From contig CM051461.1 of the NCBI GenBank assembly GCA_028095005.1, positions 65,033,840 to 65,097,839 of the forward strand: a stretch of DNA of 64,000 nucleotides, given 5' to 3'. A program made the translations under genes and the position numbers. Origin of the DNA: Rhynchospora pubera (lineage: Eukaryota > Streptophyta > Magnoliopsida > Poales > Cyperaceae). The stretch's first letter is position 1. Each line of letters begins with the position of its first letter. Under the pieces are notes generated by a model, which was given only the letters and a program-made list of their open reading frames with translations, was not told the DNA's origin and made no database searches. Shown one piece after another: positions 56,301 to 64,000 of the stretch.

Positions 56301-57478
56301 TAGATTCCAATAATGCCCTTGGGAGAAGGTTGCTGGCAAAACAGCAGTAATTAGGACTAAATAGCAGTTTAGTGACCGACTTCAATCGAAGAGTAAATTT
56401 TTTTGTTTTCATTATTCTTATGGAGATTAACTTATCTTGCTATTTTCATTTCGAGCTCAAAGTGCCAGTAGGCCAGTATTAACATTGCGTACAAAATACC
56501 AACACATTTTGTCTTTGTATTGCTGTAGTCCTTAAAATAAGATGGATAATTGAAAGATAGTGATTTCACACCAAAGATAGATAGTTAATTGTGGTTGATT
56601 TCAAACATATCTAATGCATGATAGACGTTAGTGATTGTGCTCAATTTACCATCAAATCAGTCTTCATGTTTCGTTCTCTTGCTGTGTGAAAATTTATTAT
56701 GTTCTCAAATCTAATTGAAATGTGGTTTATTTTACATGAAATGCAGTTGTGCTTCAATCGAATTATATCTCAGATCAGTAGTCTACACTCAGATCAGTAG
56801 TCTACAATGATTGTTAATTTTACAATTGAGGTCCTTTACTCACTGGTACTCTAACATCTTCAAACCAAAGGTAATTTTGATGGGAGATTGAATTCTTTAT
56901 TATACACCGGTGCTGAAGTTATCTGAAGGATTGAAACTCAAAAAAATTCATGGTGGTGCCAGCCAAACACTGATCATTTAGATTTGTTTTGAACAAATTG
57001 GCGTTGTGAGTTATGAGTGATTCACTAATTGTCTCAAAACACAAGCTGTAATGTTGCATTTTTAGGTTGCCCCTGTGTGAATTTAGGTCAATGACAAATA
57101 TTTTGGAAGAACAATTGAAGCAACTAAGGCGGTGCTTTCTGCATTTTCTTCCCATTCTGATTTGCACAAAATTATTTTGTTCCGATGATTACTATTTTAT
57201 TTATTTTTTTGTCATACATAACCTCATCCTTCGAACATGAACAAGAGAAAATTATTTTTTTGTCATACATAACCTCATTATTTTGTTCAATCCAATTGCA
57301 TGGGACTATTGTGGCAATTCGTATATATTTCTAAAATTATTCCTTTGTTCAGAGATGTGCATAAAATTTAGTACTTACAATATATGTTTGCTAATTCAAA
57401 GAGAAAACAAGTCCCGCACAAATTCAGCAAAAATTTAAAAATTAAAAATAGATCGCGCAACGCGCGAATTCCCACTAG
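53397..57478 (+). mobile_element. Gene-free region ending in a second Helitron-type 3' terminus
   Basis: At 57453-57467 TCGCGC-AAC-GCGCGA forms a hairpin, followed by ATTCCCA and CTAG (57475-57478) and then T. This is a Helitron 3' end of a different subfamily from that at 50612. The 5' end was not found, so the start given is only the edge of the gene-free stretch. No Rep/helicase ORF is visible. Several short ORFs here have no recognisable domain. Confidence 0.55.
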
Positions 57479-58253
57479 TATACATGCAATATCACCTCAT
57501 TGTACTTAAAAAATAATTTGTTTATGAACCTAATTATTCTTAGTTGAGCGATTTATTTTCTTTTTATCGATTGTGAATGATTGATGTCTTATTAATTATC
57601 TATAAATAAATGTTAATTATTTTATCTAAAATTCATGCAATGCAAAAATATAACTAAATAAACATGAAAAATTATGTTAAATATTTTATATCATTGAATT
57701 TTTATAATTTTATTAGCATGCATATAATAAACTTGATGAAGAAATGAATTTTGGAAGACTTCCAAAAAATAAAATCCAAATACAATTTTTAAAAAATTCT
57801 AAATATAAAAATTATGTAAAATTCAAAGTTCAAAATAGAAAAGGTTAACATTACTGAATTCGTAATAAGTTTTGAAGCATGTATATAAATTTTAAAGTGA
57901 CAATAAATTTGGGACGACCTTATATCTTGGGTCTGAAAATTATTTTAAATATTGTAGAAGGCTGCAATAAAAATATATTATTATATTCCTCATTTTTTTA
58001 TAAGTACTCATATAAATTTTCTTTCCCAAATTATTTTTTTGCTTATCTTGAAACAATTAAAAATGAAAGGTACAATTTTGTGATTTTCTTAAAATGGAGG
58101 CGACAATTGTGAATCGAAAGGAGAGAGAAACCAATGTAGGAGTTTGAATAGTTGTCATTTTTACTTGGTTATATCCTCACGTGGAGTCTAGCAGGTAAGC
58201 AGCCCTGTACAGCCGAATAGGGACCGAAATCCTCCCCTCGCTATTTTATTAAT
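57479..58253. other. Intergenic, nothing recognised
   Basis: Very AT-rich, with no supported ORF, repeat border or RNA gene. Confidence 0.5.
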
Positions 58254-58377
58254 GGCTCCGTTTAGCGGGAATAAGAGAATAAATTTATTATAAATAATTT
58301 AAATTTTTTATAAAATTACACACTTCTCAATATTTTTTTTCTTATTTCTCTTATTCTCACACCATCCAAACGGAGCC
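58254..58377. mobile_element. Tourist-like MITE, copy 7
   Basis: A 124-bp copy with ends GGCTCCGTTTAG and ATCCAAACGGAGCC and AAT on both sides (58251-58253 and 58378-58380). Confidence 0.75.
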
Positions 58378-58729
58378 AATACTAGCTTAAAATTATTTCA
58401 CGTGGAGGCAAATAAAGAAACAAAATAATATTAGATAATACAAATATATTGTTTAATCTAGTGTTGATACAAATAGATATGTTATTTAATTTGTTTTTTT
58501 ATTAGACGGAAGATCAAAATATATTGTTACTTTTTATGGCTATTAATATCCGACCACAGATTAAATCAATCGAACAACAGAAACACGTGTTTACATGCTA
58601 GACCTAACGTGTAATATCCCTACACCGTGCTTTTATAAGTAGTAGAGATATAGATTTAAAAAAATTTAAATTTTAATTGTTAAATCTAAGCCGTTGATCT
58701 TATTTAATTATACGAGCGATGTATTTTTA

Positions 58730-58876
58730 TATAAGTTTTATAAATTTTAGAGTTGATTTAATACTAGATCAAGTGGACAACAAATAAACGAATCTGGTTA
58801 GATCAATTCTAATACGTTCATAATTTGATCTCTTTATCGAGTATCAAATCAATTCTAAATTTTATAAAACTTATAT
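58730..58876. repeat. Palindromic AT-rich segment
   Basis: The left arm (TATAAGTTTTATAAATTTTAG, then GTTGATTTAATACT) is complementary to the right arm around 58837-58876, with a central loop of about 70 bp. It is probably an old foldback or MITE remnant; I found no duplication. Confidence 0.6.
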
Positions 58877-60564
58877 GAAAATTTATATTGATTTAATTTT
58901 AAAATATATATATAAATAAAATGTTTATTTTTTTATATATAAATAAAATGTTTAAGGACAACAGACCTCTGCTGTCGGAAACGACGGTGGAGGATTTCAG
59001 TCCGGCTATATAGTATACATGAGGTGCGCAGCATTTTTTTATAGTGGACCCTCCATGTGATTGTGATAGCACCTAGCACAGAATTAATGCAAAAATAATA
59101 GACGGATAAAATGAGCGCAACCAAAACGGACGATCGAGATTGTTTACTGTACTAAAAAAAAAGGACTCACGTGCGATGCACGACATCCAAGCTTAATATA
59201 TTTATAATTTATAATTATGATTATAATTATAATTGTAATTACTCTACGCAAGTCTTGTGCACAAGTTAAGAATTCACCCTTCAAAATTATAACAATTTTT
59301 TTATCACGGTGATCTGAAATGACCAAAACTAAATAATTAAATATATATTTAAGAGATGATAATTGATTCATTCACTGATCACCCCATCCCCAATCCCAAT
59401 CCAAGAATATATTTGGCAAAAATCTCTTCTGCATCCAGTTAACCAATTGTATCAGTACTTTATTATGACCTCATCGATCAAGCAAGCATAATTTTCCAAA
59501 TACTTATTTTCCCCAATGAATAGTAAAATGTTTTCCAAATATTTTATCATATTTTATCTAGTCAATTGATACCCATCAGCAAAAGAAAAAAAAAGGATTT
59601 TTTTTTGTTAATAGCACCCAATATTATATCATGTTTAGGAAGAAATAAAACATACCAATTCATATTGTTATCGAAATTGATTACCGTCATCTGCAATTTT
59701 GTCGTTGCTTGCCATCACTTGAACAACATGAACCCATAAAATATACAAGATGAACATATAAATGATCAAATGAACATATACAAACAAATATATTCAATAA
59801 AAAAAATTGAATATGCATATAAAAATCTGAAAAAAAAATGAAAAAACTGATATTCTAGGTGCAGCTGGTTCATGGCCTGGGCAGAGAAAATAGAAGTTTA
59901 GGGACCAACGTTGTCATTTTTTCTAAATTTGAAGGACTAACTGTCCAACTTCACTCGATTTGGAAGTTCATGATCCAATTTCATGCAAATGGAAGTTCAA
60001 TGACCAAATTAACATTTAACATTGCAAAAGTAATGAACTAATTTGACCGCACCAAAGATATATTTTCACTTATTTTAATGACCAATCATATTTTTAATAA
60101 AACAGAAATGTTAATAATAAAATTGTTGTTTTAACTTCATGTAACTTATTGAAACTTGTATTTTGTTACTCTTCAATTTTAGACGTGACAAATGACCTAC
60201 CTACAAGAGATTAATAATATCACGATTCAATTTAATACGGCTACGATTCAGTTTCAAAAAAAAAATTATGTTTTACTTTAGTTTCACGGTAGGACGGTTA
60301 AATGAAAGGACCTATACTATGGTAATTATTTTAACAGCAGGCACACATATCAATGTAAGATGAATTTTGCCGTCATGAAATGTCGTCTATCGACAACTCG
60401 GACAATCTGAAAAAAAGAAAAACTTAATTATTTTTTCTCAAACACGATCGCTGGGTAGTAGATAAAAAATTTTATTACTATGGAACTTCAGTAGTGTGTG
60501 ATTAGTCATAATAAATTAATAACCTTTTGTTAAAAAGGTAAGGTAAAAATAAGGGAGGAAGAGG
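58877..60564. other. Intergenic, nothing firmly recognised
   Basis: AT-rich. The phrase GAAGTTCAATGACCAAATT and variants recur near 59890-60020, as in the arms of some plant transposons. No borders could be set. Confidence 0.45.
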
Positions 60565-60638
60565 TGGTGCTGCCCAGGCTCGAACTGGGGACCTTTAGTG
60601 TGTAAGACTAACGTGATAACCGACTACACCACAGCACC
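60565..60638 (-). tRNA. tRNA-Val (anticodon UAC)
   Basis: The 74-nt sequence folds into a full cloverleaf. The acceptor stem is GGTGCTG/CAGCACC with discriminator A. The D arm contains TAGTCGGTTATCAC. The anticodon stem is TTAGT/ACTAA with loop CTTACAC, so the anticodon is UAC. The T arm is CCCAG-TTCGAGC-CTGGG. There is no intron. A T run follows on the minus strand, the RNA polymerase III terminator. It looks functional. Confidence 0.95.
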
Positions 60639-61602
60639 TTATGCTATTTGTTCCTCATTTTATTAAATTATTCGTATATAGACAAAAGAAATACGGCAAA
60701 ATAATTTAGTAAATTATTGTTTGATCAACACATCTACACGTATAATTTACCCTCCTTTCTCGACAACATTAGTGGGTATAATCCTATGATTTTATGGAAT
60801 TGAGTAGAATAGTTATGCGTAATGTAATAATTGTCTAAAAGACGTGGCAGTTTATTAATTTTTTGGTCCTTGTTCTTATTTCATTTTCCTTTTTATTTCG
60901 ACATGAATCACATGATTACATGAATTAATAGTCATTTTGGTTGCTTTCAGCTTCTATTATCACTGCAGTCATGCAGTATGACCTTTCCTTTTGTTTTAAA
61001 TTTTTGCATTGATGCCATAATTTCAATTGGACATCATGTGATTTGAGAAGCAGGTTATGAGGTTATGGATAAAATGCTAGGATCATTACCTCTTACACTA
61101 ATACAATCATCTGAATTATGCTGGGACCGTTTGTACACTTCTACCCTCTAATAATAATCCAAAGAAAAATAGTAAATATCGCATGACAACGAAACAGATC
61201 AAATAACAAAAGTTGCAATTGAATGAAATATCCTAAACTACTTGTAATTGTTGGCGATGACAGGACTACTCGTAAGTTTATACTCCTAAAAAAGTTTCTT
61301 TTAAACAGGCCATGAGAAAATATCTGGTGGTAGTTTAAAAAGTTTTCTGATTCCCGGTCAGGTAGATCTTGGGCGTTTGACATCTCACTATAAACACTGA
61401 AAGAAATTTACAGTATCAAACATTTCGTAAAAACAGTAAACACCACCAACAAAATCATCTTTTTTCTTCCACTAGATGTCACTGGAGATGTTTCCAAAAC
61501 AATATAGCTAGAGTATTGCAAATCCTAATAATATTAAATAAAATAACAACAACCATCAGCTACAACTGGGGGATTGTAGCCTTGTAGGTCACCATCTGAG
61601 GT
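60639..61602. other. Intergenic between tRNA-Val and the NAC gene
   Basis: It should contain the NAC 3' UTR on the minus strand near 61440-61602. Nothing else is recognised. Confidence 0.5.
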
Positions 61603-63957
61603 CTAAACATGCGGTAATGAGTCTGAGGTCGGGGCACTATGTGGAGTCTCAGACGTGTTAGGCCCCATGGAGAAAAATGCATCTATGTCCATTTCTGGGC
61701 TAGGAGCTGGATCACAGTAGTCAAGGAAGAAGTTATCCATCTCTTCGCCATAGACAATGTCATTCAGTTCAACATAGTGCTGGGATCCTAGTTCAGACAG
61801 AAACGGTTGCTCCACATTACTGTTGCTTGTCGGTGCCCCAGTACTGCCGAGTCTGCCTAGTCCATTGCCATAATTAGAAACTTCTGCAGTAAGATCAGCC
61901 AGCTCATTATAAATTCCATTGGTTTCGTCAAAGGCTGACTCATTGAAGTTAGCCGCTGCTGGAGAATGCCACTGAGGGGCCAGCTGCAGATGAGACAAAA
62001 AGAATAGATCAAAAGAAAGATCATGAGAAATGGGAAAATGGTGCTTAATTATATCAGATACACCTTTCAATTAAAGGGCACCATCTAAGCTGCAAAGAAA
62101 AGGTCAGCCTAAACTGTAAAATCAAACCATGAGATATTAAACCTGCTCACATATAACGCATATAATATGGAATACTGTACCATTTTATCCCATACAACCT
62201 GCAAAACAAGATTTCGACATACTGCACCATCTCACCTGCACAAAAGATAACACAAATCAACCTGCATTATAGAAGGGATTTGGCTAAAAACTGTTATACT
62301 CTAAGAAAGACAATTTTTCTCTGCTAGAACCCAAGGTTCACTGAAAAGATCAAGAAAACAGCTGTACCTGGCCAGAGACTTTTCTCGGATGATAGGGAGA
62401 GTCCAAGAAAAGCTGAGCCAATTCGTCCAGCTGTATCCCATCCAACTCCAGGGTGGTTGGAACAGCAGTGCCCCTATGAGGCATGCAGAAGGGGGGACCA
62501 TTGGACAGGAGCAGTTCCTCATAACTTCCAGTACCCGTGGCACCTGAATGGACGGCGACAGACTCAGCAGCAAGCGACGGTGGTACAGGCTCCAGCACAG
62601 CAGTGATGGCAGCAGACACAGGAGCAGGCTCAACCATGGCAGCGGGATCAACAGGCATTGGTACAGGCTCTGCAACAGAGGCCATGGCATTGTTGTGGCA
62701 TGGTTGACCAGTCGGTTGCTCGCATGGGAGAAAAGGAAAGGCTGCCAGAGTTTCCTCAAAATTGGCATCATCTTCCCAATCCTCTTCATTGAATGGGGCA
62801 CCGTACTGTTCACCTATCTTGGGGCCCATGCCACTCTTCTTGAATATCTTACATATCACATAGGCATCCTACATTATGAACAATACAGCAATTTAAGAAA
62901 TATTGTAAAGCCAATTCCTGAACAACATAAAATATAGGTACCATGTGCAGATATGTCGATTTAACTTTGCCAGTTGTTATTCTAAGCTTATTTATGTCTT
63001 GACCAAAAAGTGTATGCACAAATTCAGGGAATCATATGAAGTTCATAGAAATGTCAGATTCCGGCCCACAAATAGATACCATCGCTGACATACCTGTGCG
63101 ACCCCTGAAGCAGCTAGTCGCTTGTCAGTCAGCCGGTACTCATACATGACCCAGTCAGTCCTGTCTCCCTTTGGTGGCTTGCCCGTATGGAAGATCAGTG
63201 ACTTTTTCATCCCAACAACATGAGAGTCATGAACAATGGTGCGGTCCTTTCCAGTAGTTTTCCAGTATCCAATTTCAGTTGATCGGTTTGCCCGGGACCC
63301 ATTTGCGTATTTCTTATCCCTAGGGCAGAAAAAATACCACTCCAGGTCCTTGTTCCTCAGCAAAGACTTGTCTGCACCAGTTTAAAGAAAAGTAACTATA
63401 AGAAAAACACATTTGTCCTGTCAATAAGCATGATGATGCCATCACTGCTGTTTACCTTCAATTAGCAGCAACATCTACATCCCACCAACTGTCAGGTTAC
63501 ACTATTTTAATTCTGTTTTCTTAATTTGTAAATACTTTCTAATCACACTTCGGTTTGTCTCAAATGTTATTAGTGTTATTAGGTTTGAACAAAAGGCTTA
63601 CTTGATTTTGCATAATACTTTCTAAATCACACTACTGTTTATCTGAAATGTTATTAGGTTTATTAGGTAGGTTTGAACAAGGCTTACTAGATTTTGCATA
63701 ATACTGTCAACCAGGGAACAGGCAGCATTAAAATAGTGAAATCTTGTAACTGGATAGGTCTTAAGTAAATTCAGAAGAACGAAAGATTCAGATAATGTAC
63801 CTGGCAGGTCCCATGGTGAAAATTTATATAGGTCGACGTCGGAAATAGCAATAAAACGAAAAGGCTTTCCCATCACCTTCCTCTTGAGATAATAAACAAT
63901 CAGTTCCTCATCAGTGGGGTGGAACCTGAACCCCGGAGGGAGAAACGCTTGAGCCAT
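61603..63957 (-). CDS. NAC-domain transcription factor (NAC78/NAC82-like)
   Basis: Four exons (63801-63957, 63094-63371, 62368-62868, 61603-61983) join in frame to give 438 residues. The NAC domain covers about residues 5-155 with all five subdomains: A (LPPGFRFHPTDEELIVYYLK), B (DVDLYKFSPWDLP), C (EWYFFCPRDKKYANG and NRSTEIGYWKTTGKDR), D (VGMKKSLIFHTGKPPKGDRT, then WVMYEYRL) and E (DAYVICKIFKKSG). The intron after subdomain B and the next after D are at the positions usual for NAC genes. The following GPKIGEQYGAPFNEEDW matches the NAC78/NAC82 group. The C-terminal half is acidic and rich in Ala, Pro and Glu, as expected for an activation domain. I see no transmembrane segment at the C-terminus. 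The ATG at 63957 is the first in frame. Confidence 0.93.
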
Positions 63958-64000
63958 GGTATGCGTGTTTAATTTGTGGTTCAATGCACTGCCTTGTATA

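Overview
This window is nuclear DNA of a flowering plant, probably a eudicot. The evidence is short spliced exons with GT-AG introns, plant-specific gene families (a chloroplast PPR protein, an RFC3-type plastid S6 protein, a land-plant GPAT, a NAC factor), an AT-rich background dense in small inverted-repeat transposons, and an endogenous plant pararetrovirus. I cannot name the species. There are no bacterial operons and no CRISPR array.

Layout. 1-4451 (+) is the 3' part of an ICP55-type Xaa-Pro aminopeptidase gene; its intron 1 carries a Mutator-type MITE and its stop codon lies inside an hAT-type MITE. 5566-9596 holds four Tourist-like MITEs around an intronless OTP70-type PPR gene (6700-8277). 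10207-12160 (+) is an RFC3-like plastid ribosomal S6 gene with a very acidic tail. It faces a two-exon gene for a small Asp/Glu-rich protein (14305-15760, -). 16714-25272 is a set of nested elements: an outer Mutator-like TIR element, an inner one (17362-24889), and inside both a badnavirus-like pararetrovirus copy on the minus strand (about 17.8-24.65 kb). 25.3-30.3 kb is gene-poor. 30368-32874 (+) is a GPAT2/3-type acyltransferase gene and 33604-34367 (-) is prefoldin subunit 3. 36723-46393 is a Copia LTR retrotransposon with nearly identical LTRs and a decayed pol, sitting in one copy of a 343-bp tandem duplication. Helitron-type 3' ends are at 50612 and 57478. 51108-53000 (-) is a universal stress protein gene, 60565-60638 (-) is tRNA-Val(UAC), and 61603-63957 (-) is a NAC transcription factor gene.

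The host genes are unrelated housekeeping and organelle genes and do not form a cluster. What stands out is the mobile DNA. Target-site duplications can be read directly for most elements, which gives insertion order in several places. The most unusual structure is the pararetrovirus enclosed by two concentric 9-bp-TSD elements; either a virus integrated into small transposons, or a Mutator-like element carries a viral genome as cargo.
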